This document shows, piece after piece, positions 31,357 through 39,609 of a stretch of 64,000 bases of DNA. A program made the position numbers and the translations under genes. Source of the DNA: Parasalinivibrio latis (GTDB taxonomy: Bacteria; Pseudomonadota; Gammaproteobacteria; Enterobacterales; Vibrionaceae); NCBI RefSeq assembly GCF_036825535.1, contig NZ_CP098812.1:310001-374000 (forward strand), in the 5' to 3' direction. The notes beneath the pieces were generated by a model. That model worked only from the letters and a program-made list of their open reading frames with translations. It had not been told where the DNA came from and ran no database searches. Each line of letters begins with the position of its first letter. Positions within the stretch are counted from its first letter, which is position 1.

Positions 31357-31828
31357 GCTGCTTCATCGCAGGGTTTTGGTATCCGGAATATTCCTGGCGC
31401 TGGTTGCGGTTTTGGTTGCGGTGTTGTTGGAAAAATCAGAGCAGGTTGCAGAAGAAGCCAGCAAGGTCAGTGGGGAGGTTTACCGGACGACCATGTACCG
31501 GTCTGCAGCCAGCTTGCGGGAGCTTTGGGAGCTGAATGGAAGGCCTGCCCAATTGGATATCGATGGTATTCCAGTGAGCTTCTCCCCTAATGGCGTCCCG
31601 GTAGTCAGAACAAATGGCGTGTTGGATTGCGGTCTGATTTGGACCCTATTCACCACCCAAGATAACAGGGATGTTTCACCAGTTATGGATTTCGATGGAT
31701 ACATACAGAAAAGTAATTTAACCGCATGTTTTTATAAGATTTCAAGGAAAAATTTGCTGGTATTGCGCTATGAAAGTGGGAGAATAATGATCAACGAAAT
31801 TTTGACGTTAAATATGCCGCAAAAATGA
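31337..31828 (+). CDS. mshF: MSHA biogenesis protein MshF
   Basis: 163 residues from an ATG inside the 3' end of mshG. One transmembrane helix near the N-terminus (VLVSGIFLALVAVLVAVLL) is followed by a periplasmic domain with few landmarks. MshF is conserved by position between mshG and mshB in Vibrio and Shewanella but has no known biochemical role. The frame is open further upstream (to 31253), but that part is antisense-like leader within mshG; the ATG at 31337 or GTG at 31346 fit better. The second half of the gene is markedly AT-rich. Confidence 0.8.
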   Translation: MQYVARELLHRRVLVSGIFLALVAVLVAVLLEKSEQVAEEASKVSGEVYRTTMYRSAASLRELWELNGRPAQLDIDGIPVSFSPNGVPVVRTNGVLDCGLIWTLFTTQDNRDVSPVMDFDGYIQKSNLTACFYKISRKNLLVLRYESGRIMINEILTLNMPQK

Positions 31829-31843
31829 CGCAAAGGGTGAAAA

Positions 31844-32434
31844 ATGAAGTATTCAAAAGGATTTTCATTGATTGAGCTGGTTATCGTCATTGTTGTCATC
31901 GGTGTATTGGCCGCTGCAGCCTTGCCGCGCTTTATTCAGGTAACAGATGAAGCCAAGGTAGCAGCTTTGGAAGGGATGGCTGGTGGGTTTGCCACTGCTG
32001 TGCTGTCAGCAAGGGCGCAATGGGAGGCAACCGGCCGCCCCAGAAATTCCGCAGGCATCAACCAGGTTAACTATGACGGGACGGTTTTTACCCTGACGTC
32101 GGCAGAATCTGATGGCAGTGAGCGTGACGGGTATCCGTTTGCACTGGAAAACGGCATTGCAGATGTTGACCTGGTTACTGCGAAAGAGTGCCAGGAGATG
32201 CTGGATAACTTGCTTCAGAACCCGCCCCGGTCGACCCGTAACGCGTCAAATTTGGCATCCGGTAACTACCGGTACTTTGTTTCCAAAGACAGTGAGGGGG
32301 GAACACCTCGATGTCTTTACTACCAGCTGGCATCCCAAACAGCTGGGGAAAACTCCGGAAGTAGCAACGCTACCAATGGGCATTATTTCTCTTACCGGCC
32401 GGCAATTGGCCGCATTGAAGTTCATTTAAATTAG
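31844..32434 (+). CDS. mshB: MSHA minor pilin MshB
   Basis: Type IV prepilin of 196 residues: leader MKYSKG, cleavage before Phe, then FSLIELVIVIVVIGVLAAAALPRF with Glu5 in place. The globular part is larger than that of MshA and includes two cysteines (KECQEML, PRCLYYQ) likely to bond. MshB is thought to be a minor pilin or initiator. AAAGGG lies 8-9 bases before the ATG. Directly precedes the major pilin gene. Confidence 0.92.
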   Translation: MKYSKGFSLIELVIVIVVIGVLAAAALPRFIQVTDEAKVAALEGMAGGFATAVLSARAQWEATGRPRNSAGINQVNYDGTVFTLTSAESDGSERDGYPFALENGIADVDLVTAKECQEMLDNLLQNPPRSTRNASNLASGNYRYFVSKDSEGGTPRCLYYQLASQTAGENSGSSNATNGHYFSYRPAIGRIEVHLN

Positions 32435-32443
32435 GAGTGTTTT

Positions 32444-32905
32444 ATGAGAAAGCAAGGCGGTTTTACGCTGATAGAGCTGGTGGTAGTCATCGTGATTCTT
32501 GGCATTCTTGCAGTGACCGCTGCCCCGAAGTTCCTTAACTTCCAGGATGATGCTAAGAAAGCGTCGCTTCAGGGGCTGAAAGGTGCCATTGATGGCGCTG
32601 CAAGTATTGTGTACGGTAAAGCAGCTGTTGACAGTGTTACAGATGGAAATGTTGACGGAATCGTTGTTGTAAATGGCTATCCAGCTGCGACTTCTGCTGG
32701 GATTGGTGCGGCAGTTATTGGATTAAATGAAGACTGGACCGAAGTGTCCTCAAATACTACAGCAGGATCTAAATCTGTCACGTACTCATTCAAGGGAACT
32801 GCAGCGAATACATCTACCTGTATTGTTACATATTTAGAAGCAACAGGGTCAAATGCTGCGTCAGCTGCTAAAACCACTATTAAGTTTGGAACTGGTTGCG
32901 AATAA
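32444..32905 (+). CDS. mshA: MSHA major pilin MshA
   Basis: Prepilin of 153 residues with leader MRKQGG and mature N-terminus FTLIELVVVIVILGILAVTA, Glu5 present. The mature protein of 147 residues has a C-terminal pair of cysteines (STC at 124 and final GCE) forming the usual D-loop. The globular domain is rich in Ser, Thr and Ala (for example SSNTTAGSKS, GTAANTST, ATGSNAAS), offering many possible O-glycosylation sites for the nearby PglL. AGGAGTG precedes the ATG; 9 bases follow mshB. It forms the mannose-sensitive hemagglutinin fibre used in surface attachment. Confidence 0.94.
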   Translation: MRKQGGFTLIELVVVIVILGILAVTAAPKFLNFQDDAKKASLQGLKGAIDGAASIVYGKAAVDSVTDGNVDGIVVVNGYPAATSAGIGAAVIGLNEDWTEVSSNTTAGSKSVTYSFKGTAANTSTCIVTYLEATGSNAASAAKTTIKFGTGCE

Positions 32906-32938
32906 AAAATAGCTTGTTTGATGCCGTTTAAGGAAGCA

Positions 32939-33409
32939 ATGTTTAGTAAGCGTGCCGGCTTTACTCTCGTAGAGCTGGTGGTTGTTGTGCTGCTTCTGGG
33001 TATCCTTTCAGTGGTCGCCATTCCCCGGTTAAGTGGGTTTGGCGACTTTGATCTATATGGGACCCGGGATGCGCTGGTCGCCGAGTTGCGCCATGCCCAA
33101 ATCCTTGGCCTTAACAACCCTGACCGCTGCTACCGGGTAAACGTTCAATCCGGCAGTTACCGAATCCAGCAATTTGATGCACGCAGTGGGCGTATCTGTT
33201 CCGGTGCGATGAACTGGCAGGACGAGGCGTCCGTTTTACCAAGCGGGACAGCAGTCAAATATGGTGGCAGTTCTACGTTTAATGTCGATTTTTCTCCCCT
33301 TGGGCAGACCAATTTAACCTGCAACCTTCTTTCTGATTGTATTACTGTTGTTGGAAACCAAACCCTCCCGGTTATGGTTGAATCTGAGGGGTATATTTAT
33401 GCCCTGTGA
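32939..33409 (+). CDS. mshC: MSHA minor pilin MshC
   Basis: 156 residues; leader MFSKRAG then FTLVELVVVVLLLGILSVVAIPRL with Glu5. The ATG at 32939 has AAGGAAG 3-9 bases upstream and gives a short typical leader; an upstream TTG (32918) in frame is less likely. The globular region has cysteine pairs (DRCYR, GRICSG, TCNLLSDCI). Fits the GspH/FimT-like minor pilin group. Its 3' end overlaps mshD by 11 bases. Confidence 0.9.
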   Translation: MFSKRAGFTLVELVVVVLLLGILSVVAIPRLSGFGDFDLYGTRDALVAELRHAQILGLNNPDRCYRVNVQSGSYRIQQFDARSGRICSGAMNWQDEASVLPSGTAVKYGGSSTFNVDFSPLGQTNLTCNLLSDCITVVGNQTLPVMVESEGYIYAL

Positions 33410-33920
33410 CATCATGTCGAGAAAGTCACAAGGATTCACGCTTATCGAATTGGTTGCCGGTATCGTGGTGTTTGGGTTTGCCATCCTGTTGATGACTACA
33501 CTGCTGTTTCCTCAGGCAAAACGTGCTGGCAGCGCCCTGCATGAAGTGCGAGCAGCAGAATTGGCCCACTCCCTTTTAAATGAAATAAACAGCAAGAAGT
33601 TTGATGAGAATACACCGACCGGAGGCGTTCCGGCCTGTGGCTCGTCTTCACCGGGGGCATTGGCCTGCTCCGATACAATGGGGCCTGACTCCGAAGGGCG
33701 GGGTGATTATGATGACGTTGATGATTTCAACGGGCTGAATGAAAACTCTGACATGAACTCATCCGGGGAGAAATACCAGGATTATTATGAAAACTACAGA
33801 CTGAGTGTCTCAGTTGCCTATGCCAACCCTCCAGCGAAAGCACAGAAAATAGTATCGGTTACCGTGACGACACCAGGTGGGACTGAGCTGAAATTCAACT
33901 CCGTCAGGAGTAACTTCTGA
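33399..33920 (+). CDS. mshD: MSHA minor pilin MshD
   Basis: 173 residues from the ATG at 33399, chosen because TGAGGGG lies 8 bases upstream; ATG 33414 would also preserve the prepilin site. Leader MPCDIMSRKSQG, then FTLIELVAGIVVFGFAILLM with Glu5. The body has a loop rich in Asp and Gly (MGPDSEGRGDYDDVDDFNGLNE) of a kind seen in MshD/PilV-like minor pilins. The stop overlaps the mshO start by one base (TGATG). Confidence 0.88.
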   Translation: MPCDIMSRKSQGFTLIELVAGIVVFGFAILLMTTLLFPQAKRAGSALHEVRAAELAHSLLNEINSKKFDENTPTGGVPACGSSSPGALACSDTMGPDSEGRGDYDDVDDFNGLNENSDMNSSGEKYQDYYENYRLSVSVAYANPPAKAQKIVSVTVTTPGGTELKFNSVRSNF

Positions 33921-34747
33921 TGCATGGTTTTCTCCGGTCAGCCCAAAGGGGATTTACCCTGATCGAAATGGTCACTGTCGTGGTGATTATGGGGATCGTG
34001 ATCTTCTCTGTGGGGAGCATTATTCGAGCTGGGGGAGATATCTACGCGGATACGGTGAAAACTGAAAATATCCTCGGTGAAGGGCGTTTTGTACTGGCAC
34101 GAATGACGCGGGAGGTCCGGGATGCTGTCCCAAACAGTGTCCGGGTGAAAACCGGCAGTAATTGGCAATGCCTGGAGTTTTTGCCGATTTTGTCCAAGGG
34201 GCGTTACCTTTCTCTGCCAATTTATCCTGCAGCAACAAGCATTGGCGGTACCGTTATTATGCCGTCCGGTTCGCTTTCACAGGGAGAAATTATGTGGGTG
34301 AACCCTGTCTCGGTTTCTACTGTATATTCAGTGAACGGAAGCAATGGTGTTAACCGCGCAGTAATAGATACATCAACAGCGGGATCGGATGCCAACACCT
34401 TTGATATCACGTTTTCCGGAGGCCCCCTTCGATTTTCTAGTGAATCGCCCCGGCAACGGTTTTATGTGGCAAAAACACCGGTGAGCTATTGCTATGAAGA
34501 AACAAAAGGAGAGGTTCGCCGGTACGCCAGTTATGCACTTTCCGAAAACCAACTTGAACCAACCCAGATGGGCGCAAGTGCCCTGATGGCTCAGTTACTG
34601 GTTAATGATGTCAGCGCAAGCAGCATATTTACTGTGGTATCAGCCGGAACAGCCGGCAACGCCCTGATAACCATGAAGCCGGAGTTCAGTATTTCCGGTC
34701 AGAACTTTACATTCCACCATCAAGTCAGTATCGCCAATGTGCCGTAA
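33920..34747 (+). CDS. mshO: MSHA minor pilin MshO (PilW/GspJ-like)
   Basis: 275 residues; leader MHGFLRSAQRG, then FTLIEMVTVVVIMGIVIFSVG with Glu5. The long globular part (RFVLARMTREVRDAVPNSVRV, then FLPILSKGRYLSLP) is typical of PilW/GspJ-like minor pilins that help cap the pilus. Ends YHHQVSIANVP-like sequence (TFHHQVSIANVP). Overlaps mshD by 1 and mshP by 11 bases. Confidence 0.9.
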   Translation: MHGFLRSAQRGFTLIEMVTVVVIMGIVIFSVGSIIRAGGDIYADTVKTENILGEGRFVLARMTREVRDAVPNSVRVKTGSNWQCLEFLPILSKGRYLSLPIYPAATSIGGTVIMPSGSLSQGEIMWVNPVSVSTVYSVNGSNGVNRAVIDTSTAGSDANTFDITFSGGPLRFSSESPRQRFYVAKTPVSYCYEETKGEVRRYASYALSENQLEPTQMGASALMAQLLVNDVSASSIFTVVSAGTAGNALITMKPEFSISGQNFTFHHQVSIANVP

Positions 34748-35204
34748 AAGAAGAATGAATGGTTCCAAACACCAGCAACAAGGGTCGATGCTCATGACAT
34801 CGATTTTTGTGCTGGTCGGGATGTTGGTGCTGGGGGCTGCGTTAGTACAAATATTGGGGCGAACGTCTCGCAGTACGGCGATTGAAGTCTGGAGCATCCG
34901 GGCTCACAGCGCTGCTGGCAGCGCAGCCGAGAGGGCGCTTTCTGAGTTGTACCCACTGTCCGGAACCGGTACAGGGTGTTCCGGGGTGTCTGCTTCCTGG
35001 AACATTGGCGCTGACACGGGACTGGAAGGGTTTAGCGGTTGCTCGGTGGAATTAGGATGTGGTGCTGTGAGCTCAGCCGGGCAAACCATGTATACCATAA
35101 CAAGCTCAGCTGTTTGCAAAAGTGACAACTGCTCCGGCACAACCTCTGACAGCTCGGGTTGCATGAGAGTAAAACGGACGCTTAGGGTGACTGCATTGGA
35201 GTAA
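34737..35204 (+). CDS. mshP: MSHA minor pilin MshP (PilX/GspK-like)
   Basis: 155 residues with a basic leader ending QQQG, then SMLMTSIFVLVGMLVLGAAL. Unlike the other pilins, position 1 is Ser and position 5 is Thr, not Glu. Loss of Glu5 is known for GspK-type tip pseudopilins. Eight cysteines occur in the second half (GCSG, GCSVELGCG, VCKSDNCSG, GCMR). Start may be ATG 34737 or 34755; both keep the leader. It is the last gene of the tight mshI-P cluster; no terminator follows it. Confidence 0.85.
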   Translation: MCRKRRMNGSKHQQQGSMLMTSIFVLVGMLVLGAALVQILGRTSRSTAIEVWSIRAHSAAGSAAERALSELYPLSGTGTGCSGVSASWNIGADTGLEGFSGCSVELGCGAVSSAGQTMYTITSSAVCKSDNCSGTTSDSSGCMRVKRTLRVTALE

Positions 35205-35693
35205 AACCGGCTACGTAGCAATCTCACATGTTATGTCAATAAATACCCAACCTCCTTCCAGGTACCAAACTTGCACTTATAGTTTCCTCATTCTCTTCCG
35301 TTATCCGTTTCTTGTCGGCACTTAACCCTCTTATTTTTCGCTGGTTACTGCCCCCGGTATTCTCAAATCCCGCAAACGTTATTTTCTTCTTACAAATTTG
35401 ATCCAAATACGCTTCCCATTGTTTTGCTCTGGTCATAATAGGTGATAAATTGCGTACAATTTGTTTCTTATTGATTTCATCATCTTATTCTCTGTGGAAG
35501 GTGATATGCAGGACATGACCAGGGGACGAATTCCTCCTCGCTTGTAGCGGCGCTCCTTGATACTGCAACCCCTCTCCCCGGAGACAGATGCACTCATTGG
35601 GCCTTCTTGTTTCATGGACTTTTCAGCCTCTACCCTCTGTCGGTCAAAGACGATTCGATGTGTCGTTGATGCACAAACTGGAGTTTACCGCTC
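35205..35693. other. Gene-free AT-rich gap between mshP and mshQ
   Basis: 489 bases with no convincing coding sequence, in a locus whose other genes overlap or nearly touch. Only short minus-strand frames (66 and 60 codons) exist, without signal or start context. Composition is distinctly AT-rich, apart from a GC-richer patch near 35535-35620. No strong terminator hairpin or clear sigma-70 promoter was found, although mshQ probably needs its own promoter here. I cannot say whether it is a decayed 5' part of an older mshQ. Confidence 0.6.
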
Positions 35694-38372
35694 ATGAAAA
35701 AGCGTTTCGGGGTTGTTTTTGTGTTGATGAGCATTTTCCTGGGCGGTTACTCATTTGCAAACGACCTTCCACTCTGCGTTGATGTATTTCCACCGGGTGA
35801 TGAAGACAACGTGCCTGATGGCGTAGAAATGAAACCGCCTAAAGATATTGAAGATGAATTAGACAGCATCTCGAACTCTTTTTGTCCTGAATCAAAAGTC
35901 TATCCTCCCGGAGACTATGTTTTTGGTAACTGTACCTTAGCCGGCCTAGAAAATATTTCTGGAAGTGGTGTAACCACTCGCTTTTTTTTCAAGGAATTGC
36001 GGATTTCTGGAAATGTAAATTTAAACTCTGGCCCAAATGATAAGCCTGAAAATATGTTCATTTATGTTAAGGGTCCATTGGAGTTTACCGGGAACCTTAA
36101 TTTTAAAGGTGTGGTTTATGCTGCGGGTAAGACAACTGTCAGCGGTAATTCAACTATCAATGGTGCCTTTGCAGTAGAAAATAATAGTGATTTGATCACG
36201 TCTGGTAATTCGAAATGGGTTTATGATGAAGATGCTGTAAACAATGCAGATCTGAGTGGAATGTGTAATTCCAAGCCTCAGCCTCAGAAGCTTGATCACT
36301 TTCGTATCAAATATACTCAAACTCCACTTACTTGTTCTCCTCTAAAAATCAATGTATTTGCCTGTAAAAATAGCGAGTGCACCGACAGGTTTACCGATGA
36401 AGAAGTCACAGCGACGTTAAACGCTGAAAATATAACGGGCGGGTGGTCGAAAAACCCGGTCACGCTAAAAGATGGAACTGCCAAGGCTTACTTAAAACAG
36501 TTTAAGTCCGGTATACCAATTGTTCTTGATGTTGTGGGCTCTTCTCACGCCACCAATCCAGAAAGCAAAACTCTCTGCAGCCGCGGAGGACCTTATTCTG
36601 AGGACTATTGTACTCTGCGATTTAACGATGCTGGCTTCATTTTCGATATACCCGATAAACTGGCAGGAAAACCGGCATCAGATATCAAAATTTCCGCAGT
36701 GGTTAACTCCTCACCGGGACGGGCGGAGGGGCAGTGTATTCCTTATTTAAGCCAGCCGCGAAATGTCGGTTTCAAATTCTCTTATCAGATACCAGATTCC
36801 AAGCAGATCATTGGCGCGCCCAAGCCGGTAGTAAATAATGTGGTGCTGGATTCAGACTATAAAAACGTCCGGATAAATTTCAATGAGCAAGGCATCGGGT
36901 ACCTTGATGTCAATTATCCCGATGCGGGTAAAATAAGGATAGATGCCAAACATGCTGGTACCGATAATTACGAGGGACTCGAAATCAGTGGCTTTGACAC
37001 TTTCGTCAGCTTCCCTGCCGGACTATGTGTTGAGCCGGAGCAAATCTGTACAAAAGGCAACGCAAGATGCCCTGTGTTTAAGAAGACTGGACAGCCTTTT
37101 GATATCACCGTTAAGGGTGTGGCTTGGCAGCAGAATCCACCTTCTTCAGGTGACTTCTGTGATTACTCAACAGCCACTCCAAATTACGCCCATGAAGGTC
37201 TGGCGATTACATCAAACCTCAAGACACCAGCATCAGGTGTAAACGCAATTGTGGAAGGATGTCGTCAAGTTAACGGCGGCACGGTCTGCGATCAACCCGC
37301 AACGTTTACAGGCTGGCAGAAAGGGAATGACAACACCCGCCAGTTCAATGTGTCTGAAGTGGGAGTGTTTACCTTTACCGCTGAGCCACCGGATGAATAC
37401 CTGGGCTCCCCGGGGGTTGTTATTGATGGAAAAATGCAGCCTGTTCAGCCCGCGACCAGCAAGCCGGTCGGGCGATTTATACCGGATCATTTTGTACTGA
37501 ATAATGGAGACATAACGCCGGGCTGTCATGTGTTCAGTTATATGGCGGAGCCTTTTTCTATATCCGGTGATCTGGTTGCCCAAAACCACAAAGGGGCAAC
37601 AACACAAAACTACCGAGGAAACTTCGCAAAAGCCTCGGCAGGTGTCGTCGCCGAAAACGATAATGATGGGCGAAATCTTTCTGTCCGGTTGGACAGCCAT
37701 CTGGGTACTCAATCGACAACCAGCCAGTCTATCGAAACCAATTGGCGGGCAGGCGTTGCCGCAATCGAAGATCAAATCGTATTTTCCCGAGGGACCGTGC
37801 TGGATGGTCCATATGACAATATGGATATCGGCATCAGCCTTAGTGATCCCGATGGAAGTGAGTTAACCGGTAAGAACATGCATCCGGGGCAGGCTGGAGA
37901 GTGCGGAGCAAATTGCACTGCGGTTGAGCTTGGCACGCAGATGATGAGGTATGGCAGAGGCCATGTCGAATATGCGGTGGGGCCATTAAACGAAACGGTA
38001 AAAAGTAATGTGGAAGCCAGATACTGGAATGGCAGTGACTGGGTTCGCAACGATCTGGACAACTGTTCTGTACTCGGCAATGTCAGCCTTACTGCCTCCG
38101 GTACCCATATTGTGCCTTCCCCGGTTCCTGCTGGTGTAAGCCGCAGTTGGCCTGACAGCCATTTCAACGACGGACGGACTACACTTCACTGGCTTTCGAA
38201 CCAGGGCTTTGAGGGGGAGGTGACGGCTTCTGTTCCGATGCCTGCCTGGCTGAAATATTATTGGAACTGGGACGGCAGTTCACCCAACGCAAATGTGGAT
38301 CCTCGGGCCAGTGTCTATTTCGGTATATTTCGGGGCCATGATCGTGTGGTTTTCTGGCGAGAGGTGAACTGA
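35694..38372 (+). CDS. mshQ: MshQ-like large secreted protein of the MSHA locus
   Basis: 892 residues with a signal peptide (MKKRFGVVFVLMSIFLGGYSFA). Residues about 50-190 hold short repeats around S/T-G-N (ELRISGNVNLNSG, LEFTGNLNF, TTVSGNSTING, LITSGNSKW) suggestive of a beta-solenoid. The rest has the immunoglobulin-like, cysteine-rich segments of the MshQ/DUF6701 family (DHFRIKYTQTPLTCSPLKINVFACKNSECT, RFIPDHFVLNNG), ending RASVYFGIFRGHDRVVFWREVN. MshQ proteins are proposed pilus-tip or surface adhesins. The first two thirds are AT-rich relative to neighbours, and it is detached from mshP by 489 bases, suggesting exchange by transfer. Confidence 0.82.
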   Translation: MKKRFGVVFVLMSIFLGGYSFANDLPLCVDVFPPGDEDNVPDGVEMKPPKDIEDELDSISNSFCPESKVYPPGDYVFGNCTLAGLENISGSGVTTRFFFKELRISGNVNLNSGPNDKPENMFIYVKGPLEFTGNLNFKGVVYAAGKTTVSGNSTINGAFAVENNSDLITSGNSKWVYDEDAVNNADLSGMCNSKPQPQKLDHFRIKYTQTPLTCSPLKINVFACKNSECTDRFTDEEVTATLNAENITGGWSKNPVTLKDGTAKAYLKQFKSGIPIVLDVVGSSHATNPESKTLCSRGGPYSEDYCTLRFNDAGFIFDIPDKLAGKPASDIKISAVVNSSPGRAEGQCIPYLSQPRNVGFKFSYQIPDSKQIIGAPKPVVNNVVLDSDYKNVRINFNEQGIGYLDVNYPDAGKIRIDAKHAGTDNYEGLEISGFDTFVSFPAGLCVEPEQICTKGNARCPVFKKTGQPFDITVKGVAWQQNPPSSGDFCDYSTATPNYAHEGLAITSNLKTPASGVNAIVEGCRQVNGGTVCDQPATFTGWQKGNDNTRQFNVSEVGVFTFTAEPPDEYLGSPGVVIDGKMQPVQPATSKPVGRFIPDHFVLNNGDITPGCHVFSYMAEPFSISGDLVAQNHKGATTQNYRGNFAKASAGVVAENDNDGRNLSVRLDSHLGTQSTTSQSIETNWRAGVAAIEDQIVFSRGTVLDGPYDNMDIGISLSDPDGSELTGKNMHPGQAGECGANCTAVELGTQMMRYGRGHVEYAVGPLNETVKSNVEARYWNGSDWVRNDLDNCSVLGNVSLTASGTHIVPSPVPAGVSRSWPDSHFNDGRTTLHWLSNQGFEGEVTASVPMPAWLKYYWNWDGSSPNANVDPRASVYFGIFRGHDRVVFWREVN

Positions 38373-38468
38373 TTCCCGTAAAAGGGTCCAAATAACCAGT
38401 TAGTTTTGACAAAAACCTTGCCATGCCTCCTGTTTGACAGAACGCTGTCTTGTCGGGAAGCGTGGCTG

Positions 38469-38497
38469 TTGATAAAGTTAGCGCAACAAAAAATACT
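38469..38497 (+). promoter_or_regulatory. Candidate promoter of mreBCD
   Basis: TTGATA (38469-38474), 17-base spacer, AATACT (38492-38497), placing the start about 24 bases before the mreB ATG. A TTGACA at 38406-38411 and another at 38435-38440 lack good -10 partners. Confidence 0.4.
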
Positions 38498-38527
38498 CCC
38501 AAGTGCTTGCAGGACTCACCAACCACT

Positions 38528-39571
38528 ATGTTTAAGAAACTTCGTGGCATGTTTTCCAACGATCTCTCTATCGATCTTGGAACCGCCAACACCCTGATTT
38601 ACGTGAAAGGACAGGGTATTGTCCTTGATGAACCTTCCGTTGTTGCTATTCGCCAGGATCGTGCCGGCTCGCCAAAAAGTGTTGCGGCAGTAGGTCACGA
38701 CGCCAAGCAGATGCTGGGTCGTACCCCGGGCAATATCGCAGCTATCCGCCCTATGAAAGACGGCGTGATCGCGGATTTCTATGTGACTGAGAAAATGCTG
38801 CAGCACTTTATCAAGTCAGTCCATAACAACAATGTACTGCGTCCCAGCCCTCGCGTGCTGGTTGCTGTGCCTTGTGGTTCTACCCAGGTAGAACGCCGTG
38901 CAATCCGTGAATCTGCACTGGGTGCGGGAGCCCGCGAAGTGTACCTGATTGATGAGCCTATGGCGGCAGCAATCGGTGCAGGCCTGCCGGTATCTGAAGC
39001 GACCGGTTCTATGGTGGTCGATATCGGTGGCGGTACAACAGAAGTGGCTGTTATCTCTCTGAATGGCGTCGTTTATTCGTCTTCAGTGCGTATTGGTGGT
39101 GACCGTTTCGATGAAGCTATTATCAACTATGTCCGCCGTAACTACGGCAGCCTGATTGGTGAAGCGACTGCTGAGCGTATCAAGCATGAAATCGGTTCTG
39201 CGTACCCTGGTGACCAGGTGCTGGAAATTGAAGTGCGTGGCCGTAACCTGGCAGAAGGTGTACCTCGCAGCTTTACCCTGAACTCCAACGAGATTCTGGA
39301 AGCCCTGCAAGAGCCCCTGAGCGGCATCGTATCTGCGGTAATGGTTGCACTTGAGCAGTGTCCGCCAGAGCTGGCTTCAGATATCTCCGAGCGCGGTATG
39401 GTGCTGACCGGTGGTGGTGCGCTGCTTCGTGACCTTGACCGCCTGCTGATGGAAGAAACCGGCATTCCGGTCGTGGTTGCTGAAGACCCGCTGACCTGTG
39501 TGGCGCGTGGTGGCGGTAAAGCACTTGAAATGATTGATATGCATGGCGGTGATCTTTTCAGTGAAGACTGA
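38528..39571 (+). CDS. mreB: Rod-shape-determining protein MreB
   Basis: Actin-like ATPase forming membrane filaments that guide side-wall synthesis. The 347-residue product starts MFKKLRGMFSNDLSIDLGTANTLIYVKG, with phosphate-1 loop DLGTANT, VDIGGGTTEVAVI and GGGALLRDLDRL. This size and the amphipathic N-terminus (MFKKLRGMF) match the E. coli protein. The frame is open 26 codons upstream but without homology. First gene of mreBCD, which borders the MSHA locus as in Vibrio and Shewanella. Confidence 0.98.
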   Translation: MFKKLRGMFSNDLSIDLGTANTLIYVKGQGIVLDEPSVVAIRQDRAGSPKSVAAVGHDAKQMLGRTPGNIAAIRPMKDGVIADFYVTEKMLQHFIKSVHNNNVLRPSPRVLVAVPCGSTQVERRAIRESALGAGAREVYLIDEPMAAAIGAGLPVSEATGSMVVDIGGGTTEVAVISLNGVVYSSSVRIGGDRFDEAIINYVRRNYGSLIGEATAERIKHEIGSAYPGDQVLEIEVRGRNLAEGVPRSFTLNSNEILEALQEPLSGIVSAVMVALEQCPPELASDISERGMVLTGGGALLRDLDRLLMEETGIPVVVAEDPLTCVARGGGKALEMIDMHGGDLFSED

Positions 39572-39609
39572 CAGCTTCGGCTGTGTGTCTCTATAGGTTA
39601 ATACACTGA

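Noticed and set aside
35236..35615. Two short minus-strand frames (66 and 60 codons) as genes in the mshP-mshQ gap
   Set aside because: No ribosome-binding context, signal or recognisable motif; expected by chance in AT-rich sequence of this length.
38406..38440. TTGACA boxes at 38406 and 38435 as mreB promoters
   Set aside because: No acceptable -10 element at 16-18 bases; the TTGATA/AATACT pair further down fits better.
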